DNA from: Halalkalibacter wakoensis JCM 9140
Lineage (GTDB): Bacteria; Bacillota; Bacilli; Bacillales; Bacillaceae_D
NCBI RefSeq assembly: GCF_000513095.1
Contig: NZ_BAUT01000008.1
Span: 36,883-100,882, forward strand
Direction of reading: 5' to 3'
Length of the DNA stretch: 64,000 nucleotides
Shown here: positions 47,222-56,225 of the stretch, piece after piece
Layout: every line of letters starts with the position of its first letter
Position numbering within the stretch: position 1 is the first letter of the stretch
Notes under the pieces: model-generated
Told to the model about the DNA's origin: nothing
Database searches by the model: none
What the model saw: only the letters and a program-made list of their open reading frames with translations
Translations under genes and position numbers: made by a program

Positions 47222-47854
47222 ATGAGCAACTGGGATATGTTCTTAACGCCTTATAAACAGGCTGTTGAGGAGTTGAAAATTAAATTAAGAGGGATACGTC
47301 ATCAATACGAACAATCATCTAAACATACGCCTATTGAATTTGTAACAGGTAGAGTGAAGCCTGTTTCAAGTATATTGGATAAGGCAAAACGCAAAAATGT
47401 GCCGCTCGATCAATTGGAAGAAGGAATGCAAGATTTAGCGGGTCTTCGGATCGTTACCCAGTTTGTAGAGGATATTGAGACGGTTGTGAACTTAATAAGA
47501 TCTCGTAAAGACTTTGAAATAATAGAAGAGAGAGATTATATTATTGAGAAAAAACCAAGTGGGTACCGATCTTATCATTTGGTTTTGAACTATCCTGTTC
47601 AAACGATTGAAGGGGAAAAAAAGATTTTGGTTGAGCTACAAGTAAGGACGCTTGCCATGAATTTCTGGGGGACAATTGAACACTCTTTAAACTATAAATA
47701 TAGTGGAGAAATCCCACAACATATAAAAATGCGATTGCAACGAGCGGCGGAAGCAGCTTTTAAACTTGATGAAGAAATGTCCATTATTCGGGATGAAGTG
47801 AGAGAGGCGCAAGAAATCATTTCAACGAAACAAGAACAGGGGAGAAAGCTTTAA
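47222..47854 (+). CDS. yjbM: Small alarmone synthetase (GTP pyrophosphokinase) YjbM/RelQ
   Basis: 210 residues after GACGGTGATGAGA. RelA/SpoT synthetase domain without a hydrolase domain: EFVTGRVKPVSSILDKAKRK, MQDLAGLRIVTQFVED, EKKPSGYRSYHLVLNYPV, VELQVRTLAMNFWGTIEHSL. Makes (p)ppGpp or related nucleotides from GTP/GDP and ATP in the cytoplasm, and forms tetramers in B. subtilis. A hairpin-family copy separates it from nadF. Confidence 0.95.
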   Translation: MSNWDMFLTPYKQAVEELKIKLRGIRHQYEQSSKHTPIEFVTGRVKPVSSILDKAKRKNVPLDQLEEGMQDLAGLRIVTQFVEDIETVVNLIRSRKDFEIIEERDYIIEKKPSGYRSYHLVLNYPVQTIEGEKKILVELQVRTLAMNFWGTIEHSLNYKYSGEIPQHIKMRLQRAAEAAFKLDEEMSIIRDEVREAQEIISTKQEQGRKL

Positions 47855-47858
47855 AGAG

Positions 47859-47896
47859 GGCATTGAAAAAGATCGATTTCGACCTTTTTTAATGGC
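47859..47896. repeat. Dispersed hairpin, copy 5 (GGCATTGAAAAAG / CTTTTTTAATGGCC)
   Basis: 11-bp core arms with a G-T pair, in the yjbM-nadF gap and 24 bases before the nadF start. Confidence 0.65.
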
Positions 47897-47919
47897 CGCA
47901 GCTTTAGAAGGGTGGAGAC

Positions 47920-48717
47920 ATGATGAAGTTTATGGTTACATCTCGTGGTGATGACGTATCGAATACACTACAACAAAGGATTAAACGGTATTTGATTGAT
48001 TTTGGTTTGAAATACAATGAGGATGAACCAGAAATGATTATTACCGTTGGTGGAGATGGGACATTATTGCAAGCTTTTCATGACTATTGTGAGAGGCTTG
48101 AAGATACAGCATTTGTAGGTATTCATACGGGTCATCTTGGTTTTTATGCGGATTGGGTTCCGGATGAAGTTGAAAAGTTAGTATTGCATATTGCTAAAAC
48201 CCCTTATCAAATTGTTGAGTACCCCCTTTTAGAAGTTGTCATTCGTCAGGAAGGAGCAACTCATTCAGAGAGGCATCTGGCTTTGAATGAATGTACGATT
48301 AAAAGCATCGGGGGGTCACTTGTTAGTACGGTTGATATAAAAGGTGAGCCTTTTGAAGTCTTTCGAGGCGACGGATTATGTATTTCGACACCTTCTGGAA
48401 GCACGGCTTATAATAAAGCGTTGGGAGGAGCCATCCTCCATCCATCGCTAGCCTCGATTCAGATTGCGGAGATGGCATCAATCAACAATCGTGTTTATCG
48501 TACGGTTGGCTCTCCACTTGTCTTACCTCAACATCATACATGCTTATTAAAGCCATTAAATGATGTTGATATTCAAGTGACAGTTGATCACTATACACTT
48601 GAGCATCGTCGTATTAAATCCTTGCAGTGTCGGGTAGCAGATGAAAAGGTGCGCTTTGCTAGGTTTCGTCCATTCCCATTTTGGAAAAGGGTGAGGGAGT
48701 CTTTCATCCGTGAATAA
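47920..48717 (+). CDS. nadF: NAD kinase
   Basis: 265 residues after GGGTGGAGAC; two adjacent ATGs. GGDGT motif at 44-48 ([15 protein letters not shown]), [15 protein letters not shown], the conserved NE in [29 protein letters not shown] and [16 protein letters not shown]. It phosphorylates NAD to NADP. The next gene starts within its last 8 bases. Confidence 0.95.
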   Translation: MMKFMVTSRGDDVSNTLQQRIKRYLIDFGLKYNEDEPEMIITVGGDGTLLQAFHDYCERLEDTAFVGIHTGHLGFYADWVPDEVEKLVLHIAKTPYQIVEYPLLEVVIRQEGATHSERHLALNECTIKSIGGSLVSTVDIKGEPFEVFRGDGLCISTPSGSTAYNKALGGAILHPSLASIQIAEMASINNRVYRTVGSPLVLPQHHTCLLKPLNDVDIQVTVDHYTLEHRRIKSLQCRVADEKVRFARFRPFPFWKRVRESFIRE

Positions 48718-49621
48718 TTATGTAGCTGTTTTGTCATGGAAGGTCCCTGAAAATTGGAACGAAGCTCTTCTAAGAACGTTCTTGCGTGATTTTTGTCATA
48801 TATCGAAAAGAGGACTTGCTGATATTAAATTTAATGGTGGATGCATTACGTTAAATGGGGAAGAAGTAACAGTACGGAAAGTCATCGAAACGAATGATCT
48901 TGTTCATGTGTATCTTCCTCCTGAGGAAACGAGCCCCTCACTACGACCAGAAAAGGGGCCGTTTGAAATTGTGTATGAGGATGATCATGTACTTGTCATT
49001 AACAAAGAAGCTGGAATAGCAACCATTCCTTCAAGGGAACATCCAACTAACACACTAGCGAATTTCGTCTTAGATTATTATGAATCACAGCAAATAAAAA
49101 CGACGTTTCATGCAGTTAATCGGTTGGATAAAGATACATCAGGCTTGTTAATTATCGCCAAACACCGTTTAGCTCATGATCGTCTTTCCAAATTGCAACA
49201 AGCAAAGCACGTGCAACGTTATTATCGTGCGATTGTGTCTGGTAAGTTACATACAGATAAAGGGACGATTGATGCTCCAATAGCTCGAGATCCTGAGAGT
49301 ATTATTTCAAGGAAAGTATGTCAGACAGGGAAGAGAGCTATTACACATTATATCGTTACGAACGAACTAGAACATTCTAGTGTTGTCGATATAAAGCTTG
49401 AAACTGGGCGAACGCATCAAATTCGAGTGCATTTTTCCTACCTGGGCCATCCTTTACTAGGTGATGACCTTTACGGTGGTGACCAACAACATATAAAACG
49501 ACAAGCATTACACTGTTATAAATTAGAATTTCAACACCCTTTTAAAGAAAAGCTCATTTGCTTGACGAGTAATTTACCTAATGACATGGCTGCAATAAAA
49601 AACGAGGGCGACCTAAAGTAG
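48710..49621 (+). CDS. yjbO: RluA-family 23S rRNA pseudouridine synthase YjbO
   Basis: 303 residues from GTG 48710, overlapping nadF by 8 bases (likely coupled). An S4-like N-terminal RNA-binding region ([20 protein letters not shown]), then the synthase core with the catalytic Asp in [17 protein letters not shown] (HRLD-type motif) and [23 protein letters not shown]. It modifies uridine in structured RNA. The terminator stem begins within its last codons. Confidence 0.9.
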   Translation: MNNYVAVLSWKVPENWNEALLRTFLRDFCHISKRGLADIKFNGGCITLNGEEVTVRKVIETNDLVHVYLPPEETSPSLRPEKGPFEIVYEDDHVLVINKEAGIATIPSREHPTNTLANFVLDYYESQQIKTTFHAVNRLDKDTSGLLIIAKHRLAHDRLSKLQQAKHVQRYYRAIVSGKLHTDKGTIDAPIARDPESIISRKVCQTGKRAITHYIVTNELEHSSVVDIKLETGRTHQIRVHFSYLGHPLLGDDLYGGDQQHIKRQALHCYKLEFQHPFKEKLICLTSNLPNDMAAIKNEGDLK

Positions 49622-49635
49622 GGTTGCCCTCGTTC
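49601..49635. terminator. Bidirectional terminator between yjbO and the lipoprotein gene
   Basis: Arms AACGAGGGC / GCCCTCGTT plus inner CCT/AGG pairing; overlaps the yjbO stop and abuts the convergent stop. Confidence 0.75.
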
Positions 49636-50066
49636 TATTCATTTGTCACCTGTTCAATGAGATAATCAGCAATGATTTCCCCTTGTCGATCCATAATTTG
49701 AACTGTAAAAGATCCACTTAATAGTTCGTTTGTTACGTCTGTTTCAAGAGAGAATACTTCAGCAAAAAAGAAGCTTGAATTAGCATTCACTTGAAATATT
49801 TCAGGAGTATGTTCATGGTCAGTGAAGACAATTTCACTACCGCCTACAGCAGATTCAATTGTTGGTTCGTGAATAAGAAAGCGCGCCGTAAGGTCATTAG
49901 CTGGAATTTGTCCGTTGTTCTCTAGCCTTACAAAAACAGAAATCATGTCTATTTGTTCTTCGTGAATAATGCGGGTTTGTTCGGGATCGACTTCAATCGC
50001 AACGCTAGGACCACCGCAAGCTGTTACAATGGTAAGTAGACAAAACAACATCATGTAATACTTCAT
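49635..50066 (-). CDS. Small putative lipoprotein
   Basis: 143 residues after GAGAGGGAATCTTAA. Lipobox IVTAC (Cys17) in a short signal. The mature part is beta-rich (IDMISVFVRLENNGQIPAND, FFFAEVFSLETDVTN, GSFTVQIMDRQGE) and may be an immunoglobulin-like or DUF fold. Located 17 bases after prpE in the same direction. The function is unknown. Confidence 0.7.
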   Translation of the reverse strand: MKYYMMLFCLLTIVTACGGPSVAIEVDPEQTRIIHEEQIDMISVFVRLENNGQIPANDLTARFLIHEPTIESAVGGSEIVFTDHEHTPEIFQVNANSSFFFAEVFSLETDVTNELLSGSFTVQIMDRQGEIIADYLIEQVTNE

Positions 50067-50083
50067 TTAAGATTCCCTCTCTT

Positions 50084-50824
50084 CTATTCGGAAAAGCTAC
50101 GAAATTTTTCTTCATTTAAAGGTTGTTTGGATGGGACTTGTTCGATTTTCATTTCTGGATATCTAAGTGCCGAAAGGGCTCCACCAAATACACAACCTGT
50201 ATCGATATTGACAGAACGGTTCACAAAACGAGGTGAACGAACTGGTGTATGTCCATACACGATCCATTCCTCGCCATGATGCGCTTGTGCCCAATCGCGA
50301 CGCACGGGTGTCCCGTCTGCGTTCTTTTCGCCGGTAATATCGCCATAAAGAACAAACGTCTTCACACGTTTATTCGTTTGACCAATCAAATCGCTTCGAA
50401 TGCCTGCGTGCGCAATAACGAGTTTTCCTTCATCTAACACTTGGTAAAGAGGCGATTGCTCGACGAGCGTCATAAACTGATGTCGGACTTTTTTATAATC
50501 TCGTGTTGGTAGTTGCTGTAATTCTTCTACTGTTGTTTCTAATCCATGAGTGGTTTGGACCTTTCTTCCTAAAAAATATCGATACAATTTGTCACAATGG
50601 TTTCCGGGACAATAATAAGCATCTTTTTCTTGTACAAGATTCGCTACAGTCCTTATTACCTCTACCGAATGTGGACCACGGTCTGTTAAATCACCTACAA
50701 ATGCTAACTTTCGACCTTCTGAATGTTTATAGGAGCCCGATGTTTGTTTGTAACCTAGTTTAGTCATAAGGGAAAGTAACTCGTCATGACAACCGTGTAT
50801 GTCTCCAATAATATCAATTTCCAT
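50084..50824 (-). CDS. prpE: Bis(5'-nucleosyl)-tetraphosphatase PrpE
   Basis: 246 residues after CAGGAGGAAAAAG. Calcineurin-like metallophosphatase: [52 protein letters not shown] and [15 protein letters not shown]. In B. subtilis PrpE hydrolyses Ap4A and dephosphorylates proteins, and is linked to spore germination. The conserved position after yjbO is kept, though inverted and with a lipoprotein between. Confidence 0.93.
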   Translation of the reverse strand: MEIDIIGDIHGCHDELLSLMTKLGYKQTSGSYKHSEGRKLAFVGDLTDRGPHSVEVIRTVANLVQEKDAYYCPGNHCDKLYRYFLGRKVQTTHGLETTVEELQQLPTRDYKKVRHQFMTLVEQSPLYQVLDEGKLVIAHAGIRSDLIGQTNKRVKTFVLYGDITGEKNADGTPVRRDWAQAHHGEEWIVYGHTPVRSPRFVNRSVNIDTGCVFGGALSALRYPEMKIEQVPSKQPLNEEKFRSFSE

Positions 50825-51028
50825 CTTTTTCCTCCTGTTTCAGTTATTGAAAAGGTTCGTTCAAATCATAGCTTAACCAATCGTTCGAATGCAATGAACA
50901 AGTAATAAAATTCATATGAATGAGTCGAAAAACATAAAATTTTAAATGGAAGGGGTTACAGAGTGATTATACGTTGACACGGTGAGTGTGCGTTCTTTAA
51001 TATGGATAGAACTTACGGTAAGTTTTCA

Positions 51029-51214
51029 TTAAAAGGCTGTTTTCGCAAATTTTGTTGTTTTTATATGAAATGTCTTCGTCACATGGTTGTTCTTGACTTA
51101 GTTACTTGTTTTTGCGGGAGATGTTGGGCCTTCTCGTAAGCGTTATGAGATCTCGCCATTTACTATGAAAATCTTTTTTTCATAGCACAATCTTTACGAA
51201 AACAGCTTTATTAA
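51029..51214. repeat. MITE-like inverted-repeat element
   Basis: Bounded by TTAAAAGGCTGTTTTCG and CGAAAACAGCTTTATTAA, which are inverted copies with small mismatches; about 186 bases, no gene. It contains an inner hairpin (CTATGAAAA near 51160 with TTTTTCATAG near 51177). Its right end abuts the ribosome binding site of the antiporter gene. A partial relative lies at 53402. The rest of the gap (50825-51028) shows nothing distinct. Confidence 0.6.
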
Positions 51215-51233
51215 AAAGGAGTGTGAAAAATCA

Positions 51234-53297
51234 ATGTTGCCACAACCTGTAACCAACCCTGTTCTTATTTTTGCTATTGCAATGGTCGTTTTTCTAGTGG
51301 CCCCATTGATTATGGCTAGATTAAGAGTTCCTGGAATCATCGGTTTTATTTTTGCAGGTGTTATTATAGGTCCAAATGGGTTAGGTCTTCTTGATCGAGA
51401 CCCAACCATCGTTTTACTTGGGACAGTTGGACTTTTATATATCATTTTTATAGCTGGTTTGGAGATTGACTTAGAAGGATTTAAAAAGTATCGAAATCGT
51501 AGTTTGACGTTTGGTACGATGTCATTTTCCATTCCGTTTATACTCGGAACCATCGGTGCGTATATGCTCGGATATAGTTTAGCAGGCTCCATTTTATTAG
51601 GGTCATTGTTAGGATCGCATACACTTTTAGCGTATCCGATTGCGAGTCGTTTAGGTATTGCCAAAAATAAAGCTGTTACAACAGCTGTTGGTGGTACGAT
51701 TATGACAGACACTCTTGCCTTGCTAATACTAGCTGTAGTTGCTGGGTCAACTCAAGGAGAATTAACGTTAGACTTTTGGTTTATTTTAATTGTTTCCTTA
51801 GTTATTTATGTAGCTGCTGTTTTTATCGTTGTGCCAATTGTAGCAAGGTTCTTCTTTCGTACACTTAGTAGTGAGGGGACATTAGAGTTTATTTTTGTAA
51901 TGGCTGTTTTATTTGTAACAGCATACTTTGCGACAGTTGCGGGTTTAGAACCAATTATCGGTGCATTTTTAGCAGGACTTGCATTGAATCGATTTATTTT
52001 TGAACAAAGTCCTTTAATGAATCGAATTAAATTTACTGGTAATGCCATTTTTATTCCATTCTTTTTATTGTCAGTTGGAATGTTAATGGATTTACGAATA
52101 TTGCTTTCAGATCCAACTGCCTGGACAAAGGCGCTTCTTGTTGTCAGTCTAGTTATCATTGGTAAATTTATGGCAGCTTGGTTTGCTGGAAAAATTTACA
52201 GCTACTCAACCGAAGAGATTAAACTCATTTTTGGTCTAACGATTCCTCAAGCAGCTGCTACATTAGCGGCCACTTTAGTAGGTTTTGACTTAGGGTTGTT
52301 TGACCAAGCAACAGTCAATGCTGTTATTGTGATGATTCTGATTAGCTGTATGATCGGTCCGTATACAGTTGAAAAGTTTTCCAGAATTATCGCAATGAAA
52401 GAAGAGCAACAGCCGTATGAACCTTCTTCTGCTCCTGAAAGGGTCATCGTGCCAATTGCCAATCCCCATACGATGGAATCCCTGATGGACTTGTCCTTTA
52501 TTATTAGGGGGCAATCACATGAGCCACTTTATACGCTCTCTGTTGCACAAGGAGGGAAAGAGGACTCTGCGTCTAGAATTGTGGAAGCGGAGAAGGTATT
52601 GGGGCATGCAGTCACATATGCAGCTGGTGCGGAAGTTCCAATTCAAATGTTAACGAGAGTTGATACAAATATTACTTCCGGGATGATTCGGGCAATGGAG
52701 GAATCAAGAATTACGACAGCTGTTATTGGATGGAATGGAAAGCTATCTACTCCGCAAAAGATATTTGGAGGCGTACTGGATCAGCTTTTAGAACGCACCA
52801 CTCAAATGGTTCTTGTATCAAAGCTAGGTCATCCTTTAAATACAACGAAGCGAATTGTGATTATCATTCCTTCTGGGTTTGATCATAAAGCCGGCTTTTA
52901 TCAAGCTGTTTCTGTAACGAAGAAAATGGCTAATCAATTAGGAGCGACAATTGCTTGTTTTATTGTGAAGGACAATATGAAAAGTTACGAAGAAAGTTTT
53001 CATCAAGTGAAGCCAGATGTTAAGGTTTCTATTACAAGTCTAGAGTCATGGAACGAGTGGCATAATACGTATCAACCTCTTTTGCGCGCAGATGACATCG
53101 TTGTTGTTTTTAGTGCAAGAAGAGGAACAGTTGCTTGGCATCCACAACTTGAACGGTTACCTCGTGTGTTAGCACATTCAGGTCCGGAAAGCTTTATCAT
53201 CGTGTATCCTCAAGAACCTGAAACTGTCGATCTAAGGGGTACAAGAGGGACGGCTTTACCTAAAACATTCTTATCAGAGAGTTCGTACGAACAATAA
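51234..53297 (+). CDS. yjbQ: CPA2-family monovalent cation:proton antiporter (YjbQ-like)
   Basis: 687 residues; AGGAG lies 12 bases before the ATG. Residues about 1-385 form an antiporter membrane domain with 12 or so segments (IMARLRVPGIIGFIFAGVII, GSLLGSHTLLAYPI, LEPIIGAFLAGLALNRFIFE). The cytoplasmic C-terminal 300 residues (from about 400) contain VIVPIANPHTMESLM and TTAVIGWNGKLSTPQKIFGG, then a further domain to the end, resembling two universal stress protein (UspA)-like modules. Such exchangers extrude Na+ or K+ against H+, relevant to alkaliphily. The local order after prpE agrees with yjbQ, but I cannot confirm that the regulatory domain is the same type. Confidence 0.82.
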   Translation: MLPQPVTNPVLIFAIAMVVFLVAPLIMARLRVPGIIGFIFAGVIIGPNGLGLLDRDPTIVLLGTVGLLYIIFIAGLEIDLEGFKKYRNRSLTFGTMSFSIPFILGTIGAYMLGYSLAGSILLGSLLGSHTLLAYPIASRLGIAKNKAVTTAVGGTIMTDTLALLILAVVAGSTQGELTLDFWFILIVSLVIYVAAVFIVVPIVARFFFRTLSSEGTLEFIFVMAVLFVTAYFATVAGLEPIIGAFLAGLALNRFIFEQSPLMNRIKFTGNAIFIPFFLLSVGMLMDLRILLSDPTAWTKALLVVSLVIIGKFMAAWFAGKIYSYSTEEIKLIFGLTIPQAAATLAATLVGFDLGLFDQATVNAVIVMILISCMIGPYTVEKFSRIIAMKEEQQPYEPSSAPERVIVPIANPHTMESLMDLSFIIRGQSHEPLYTLSVAQGGKEDSASRIVEAEKVLGHAVTYAAGAEVPIQMLTRVDTNITSGMIRAMEESRITTAVIGWNGKLSTPQKIFGGVLDQLLERTTQMVLVSKLGHPLNTTKRIVIIIPSGFDHKAGFYQAVSVTKKMANQLGATIACFIVKDNMKSYEESFHQVKPDVKVSITSLESWNEWHNTYQPLLRADDIVVVFSARRGTVAWHPQLERLPRVLAHSGPESFIIVYPQEPETVDLRGTRGTALPKTFLSESSYEQ

Positions 53298-53316
53298 AGT
53301 CTTAGAAAATGCAACT

Positions 53317-53361
53317 GAGTTGAACCGAGGTATAAATACCTTTTGGGTTCAACTCTTTTTT
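53317..53361 (+). terminator. Terminator after yjbQ
   Basis: Arms GAGTTGAACC / GGTTCAACTC with an 18-base loop and T6. Confidence 0.8.
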
Positions 53362-53401
53362 GTAATGGGAATGGGTATTTTAAAACTTGGCAAGACTCTA
53401 T

Positions 53402-53450
53402 AAAAAAGGCTGTTTTTGTTAAAAATTGTTGCTTAGGAATTTTTCCTTTC
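53402..53450. repeat. Partial copy of the MITE-like element
   Basis: AAAAAAGGCTGTTTTTGTTA followed by AAAATTGTTGCTT resembles the left end of the element at 51029. No matching right end is found before the next gene. The rest of the gap to 53576 shows nothing else. Confidence 0.4.
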
Positions 53451-53576
53451 CTGAAAGTAAAGCGGAGCGGAAGTTGCTCGCTTCCTCCTTGTAGTTGTAA
53501 GTGAGTTGATTTAGTTTGCTCCACCTACCTCCCAAAACAACTCTACAAAGGAGCCTTTAAAAATGAGGTGTTTGTA

Positions 53577-53726
53577 TTGTTATCAGATGTAATGGTCGTA
53601 TGTCCAAATTGTGAAGAAATGAAACCTATCACGAATGTGTTAACAGCTCAGTCTAATCAGAACGTAATCTATACATGTGATTCATGCCATTATGAACAGA
53701 AGAATATTGAAACAAAGAAGGGATAG
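53577..53726 (+). CDS. Small zinc-ribbon protein, 49 residues
   Basis: TTG at 53577 six bases after GAGGTG. Two knuckles, VVCPNCEE and YTCDSCHYEQ, 25 residues apart, suit a structural zinc ribbon. ATG at 53592 would give a shorter version. A 9-codon frame (MRCLYCYQM) overlaps the start in another frame. Small proteins of this type are common in Bacillus and unassigned. Confidence 0.65.
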   Translation: MLSDVMVVCPNCEEMKPITNVLTAQSNQNVIYTCDSCHYEQKNIETKKG

Positions 53727-53778
53727 ACAGATCATTTGTTGAACCTATCTATTTAATGAACACGTATGCTATAATAAA

Positions 53779-53796
53779 TTAGTACTTGGTATTAAT
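53779..53796 (+). promoter_or_regulatory. FapR-like operator upstream of fabI
   Basis: TTAGTACTTGGTATTAAT, close to the FapR consensus TTAGTACCTRNTANTAA, directly after a TATAAT box (53770-53775). FapR represses fatty-acid synthesis genes and is released by malonyl-CoA; fabI is a known target in Bacillus. Confidence 0.75.
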
Positions 53797-53821
53797 AACT
53801 ACTCATAATGGAGGGGAAAAG

Positions 53822-54604
53822 ATGATTCAATTAAATTTAGAGGATCGTACATATGTTGTAATGGGTGTTGCAAATAAAAGAAGTATCGCATGGGGAATTG
53901 CACAGTCCTTAGCTAATGCAGGGGCAAGATTGATTTTTACATATGCTGGGGAGCGACTAGAAAAAAATGTTCGTTCACTTATGGAAACGTTAGAAAGAAA
54001 TGACCATTTAATTTTACCTTGTGATATTACAAGTGATGAAGAAATTGAAAAGACTTTTCAACAAATTAAAACGGAAGTAGGAACGATTCATGGGATTGCC
54101 CACTGTATCGCTTTTGCGAATAAAGATGAACTAGAAGGCGAATATTTGAATACCACTCGTGATGGATTTCTTTTAGCTCAAAACATTAGTGCGTATTCTT
54201 TAACAGCTGTTGTAAAAGAAGCTCGTCCTTTGATGACTGAAGGAGGAAGCATTGTAACGTTAACTTATCTAGGTGGCGAGAGAGTCGTAAAAAATTACAA
54301 TGTTATGGGTGTTGCAAAAGCGTCCCTTGATGCTAGTGTCAAATACTTAGCCAATGATTTAGGAAAAGAAAATATTCGTGTTAATGCCATTTCAGCTGGT
54401 CCAATCCGGACATTAGCAGCAAAAGGGATTGGCGGTTTTAATGATGTCTTAAAAGAAATTGAAGAACGAGCCCCGCTTCGCCGCACAACAACCCAAGAAG
54501 AAGTTGGGGATACAGCCTTGTTCCTGATGAGTGATTTATCAAGAGGAATGACAGGCGAATTATTACATGTTGATAGTGGTTATAATATCTTATCATTGTC
54601 ATAA
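53822..54604 (+). CDS. fabI: Enoyl-[acyl-carrier-protein] reductase FabI
   Basis: 260 residues from ATG 53822 after GGAGGGGAAAAG; a start 12 codons earlier lies within the operator. Short-chain dehydrogenase fold with GVANKRSIAWGIAQSL, SAYSLTAVVKEARPLM, the FabI-specific Y149 and the catalytic Y159/K166 in NYNVMGVAKASLDASVKY. It completes each fatty-acid elongation cycle. A 38-base perfect hairpin follows at 54619. Confidence 0.95.
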   Translation: MIQLNLEDRTYVVMGVANKRSIAWGIAQSLANAGARLIFTYAGERLEKNVRSLMETLERNDHLILPCDITSDEEIEKTFQQIKTEVGTIHGIAHCIAFANKDELEGEYLNTTRDGFLLAQNISAYSLTAVVKEARPLMTEGGSIVTLTYLGGERVVKNYNVMGVAKASLDASVKYLANDLGKENIRVNAISAGPIRTLAAKGIGGFNDVLKEIEERAPLRRTTTQEEVGDTALFLMSDLSRGMTGELLHVDSGYNILSLS

Positions 54605-54618
54605 AGCTAAAGTGACTG

Positions 54619-54656
54619 ACCAATCATGAGAGAAACGAACTTCTCTCATGATTGGT
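54619..54656. terminator. Hairpin between fabI and the convergent coat-like gene
   Basis: 16-bp arms ACCAATCATGAGAGAA / TTCTCTCATGATTGGT with a 6-base loop; no T tract. Confidence 0.65.
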
Positions 54657-54712
54657 AGCACCTCTGATCTTGGAATAGGTTTTGTTTCGATAGGAAACAA
54701 GCCTTTTTCATT

Positions 54713-55095
54713 TTAACGGGGACCGAAAAAACCTGTTTGTTCAAAAAGCCATGGCCAAAATCCGCCACCAGGATATCCCGGATAGTAGCCACCACCAGGG
54801 AAGCCTGGGTAATATGGTGGTCTAGGTCTTGGTGGTCTTCCAGGTCGAGGGGGGATAGTCCATAATAAGGAGCAATCCCAACTAAGTCACTATGATGTAC
54901 TTGGAGAAATTGCGGTTGGAATGATGGAGCTCTATAAATGAACAAAGAAACCATTCCGGTTCTTCGATTATAGTCGGTAATATAGGCAGTCACTTCACCA
55001 TAGTTTGGAATGGATGTGGTCACCCATTGATTCACATATTGAGTAACAACAGTAGGGGGCAAAAATTGGACAGTCGGTTGTTGTGGTCCGTACAT
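54713..55095 (-). pseudogene. Pro/Gly/Tyr-rich coat-like protein, frameshifted
   Basis: ATG 55095 after AAGGAGGAACCTTAT. Residues 1-79 look folded (YVNQWVTTSIPNYGEVTAYI, HHSDLVGIAPYYG). The open frame to 54646 then encodes implausible sequence. Adding one C to the C6 run at 54849-54854 opens PPRPGRPPRPRPPYYPGF, then PGGGYYPGYPGGGFWPWLFE and a stop at 54713-54715, a clear low-complexity coat-like tail. The position between fabI and the CotO-like gene supports a spore-coat role. The family is not named. Confidence 0.65.
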
Positions 55096-55181
55096 ATAAG
55101 GTTCCTCCTTAAAGGTATGTTTAAATTCTCTTTATAGTATGTAATGAATGGATTTAGGTGATTGTCTACAGGAAGTTCTAT

Positions 55182-55223
55182 AAGAAAAAAACTGGTTTAA
55201 CATCGTTAAACCAGTTTTTTCTT
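55182..55223 (-). terminator. Terminator downstream of the gene at 55222
   Basis: 19-base arms AAGAAAAAAACTGGTTTAAC / GTTAAACCAGTTTTTTCTT with a 4-base loop. Confidence 0.85.
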
Positions 55224-55569
55224 ATGAATTTAATAATTGAAAAGAGAGCCAGGGTCTTGATAAAACAGGTGAAGATTGATAAATGATAGCTGATTTGTAC
55301 GGTTTTTTATCATAGTAAAGTGAAACGTTATGGCCGGAAGGAATCGTAGGAGAATGATCTAGAGCAGATTCTGTAATATCTTCAAATTTAGTATCAGGAT
55401 TAAGAGTTCCCTGTTTTTCACTTATTCGAATTTTTAAGGAGTTTAGTTTTTTAATGCTGTCATCCTTGTCCGTTTCTTGTTGTAGGGATTTTACAATTTC
55501 TTCGTAGTGATTAATGGCTGATTCTAATTTTTGTAGTGCCTCTTTTAACATAAGTTCGGTTTGTTCCAT
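55222..55569 (-). CDS. Hypothetical coiled-coil protein
   Basis: 115 residues from ATG 55569 after AGAGGTGAAAAA; upstream starts have no site. Coiled-coil prone N-terminal half (ELMLKEALQKLESAINHYEE, LNSLKIRISEKQGTL) and a Tyr/Ser-rich C-terminal half (SLYYDKKPYKSAIIYQSSP). Unknown family. The location suggests a spore function, but this is guilt by association. Confidence 0.55.
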   Translation of the reverse strand: MEQTELMLKEALQKLESAINHYEEIVKSLQQETDKDDSIKKLNSLKIRISEKQGTLNPDTKFEDITESALDHSPTIPSGHNVSLYYDKKPYKSAIIYQSSPVLSRPWLSFQLLNS

Positions 55570-55728
55570 TTTTTCACCTCTTTTTAAGTTCTTCATTAAC
55601 TTTACGTTGTCCTCTTTATACATATGTGGCTTTTCCCATTTTAATCATGATTTTTTCGATAAGAACTATCATACTTTTCCTTTATTAGCTGTATAGTAAA
55701 GTAAGTATAAACAAAAGAGGTGAGCATC

Positions 55729-56160
55729 TTGAGAAAGCGGAAAATGCCTTTGTTGTATATTTACCAGAACAAGGAGATGGAGATAGAAGTAGAGGAACAA
55801 GATTTTGCTTATCAAAAATCAGAAAAAAAGGAAGAGGAGTTAGAAGAAGTGCTTTCAGAGATGGAACCGATCGTAGAGTATAAATTGGATCCGAATTTTG
55901 AAGAAATTGTATTAGAAAGCAAAGAAGAAAAGAACGCAACTCTAAATGAAGATAAATTTGAACGCATGTCTATTTTTGATAAGTTAACATATAGCAAAAC
56001 AATCAAAGTGAATAAACTGATCTTACATGTGAAAGATGAGCATTACGAAGGAAGTTTGATTGAACTAGATTCTGACAAAATAACATTCAAACGTCAAGAT
56101 GAATTACAGCCAATTGAAGTTTTGGTAAATGAGATTACATCAGTTACGATTAATGAATGA
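55729..56160 (+). CDS. cotO: CotO-like spore coat protein
   Basis: 143 residues from TTG 55729, six bases after GAGGTG; GTG 55720 overlaps the site. A basic start (RKRKMPLLYIYQN), a long Glu/Lys-rich acidic middle, and a C-terminal domain with the CotO layout: MSIFDKLTYSKTIKVNKLIL, HVKDEHYEGSLIELDSDKIT, IEVLVNEITSVTI. Gene order fabI then cotO is the one seen in B. subtilis. CotO is an outer-coat assembly protein made in the mother cell. Confidence 0.6.
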   Translation: MRKRKMPLLYIYQNKEMEIEVEEQDFAYQKSEKKEEELEEVLSEMEPIVEYKLDPNFEEIVLESKEEKNATLNEDKFERMSIFDKLTYSKTIKVNKLILHVKDEHYEGSLIELDSDKITFKRQDELQPIEVLVNEITSVTINE

Positions 56161-56170
56161 GTTTTCAATT

Positions 56171-56214
56171 AGGTTCTGTCCCTGGATTTTTAACTAGGGA
56201 CAGCGACCTTTTTT
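56171..56214 (+). terminator. Terminator after the CotO-like gene
   Basis: Arms AGGTTCTGTCCCT / AGGGACAGCGACCT followed by T6. Confidence 0.8.
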
Positions 56215-56225
56215 CTTTTTAAACA

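Noticed and set aside
50825..51233. A metabolite riboswitch (such as the c-di-AMP ydaO type) before the antiporter
   Set aside because: None of the ydaO core sequences can be found; the structure is explained by the inverted-repeat element.
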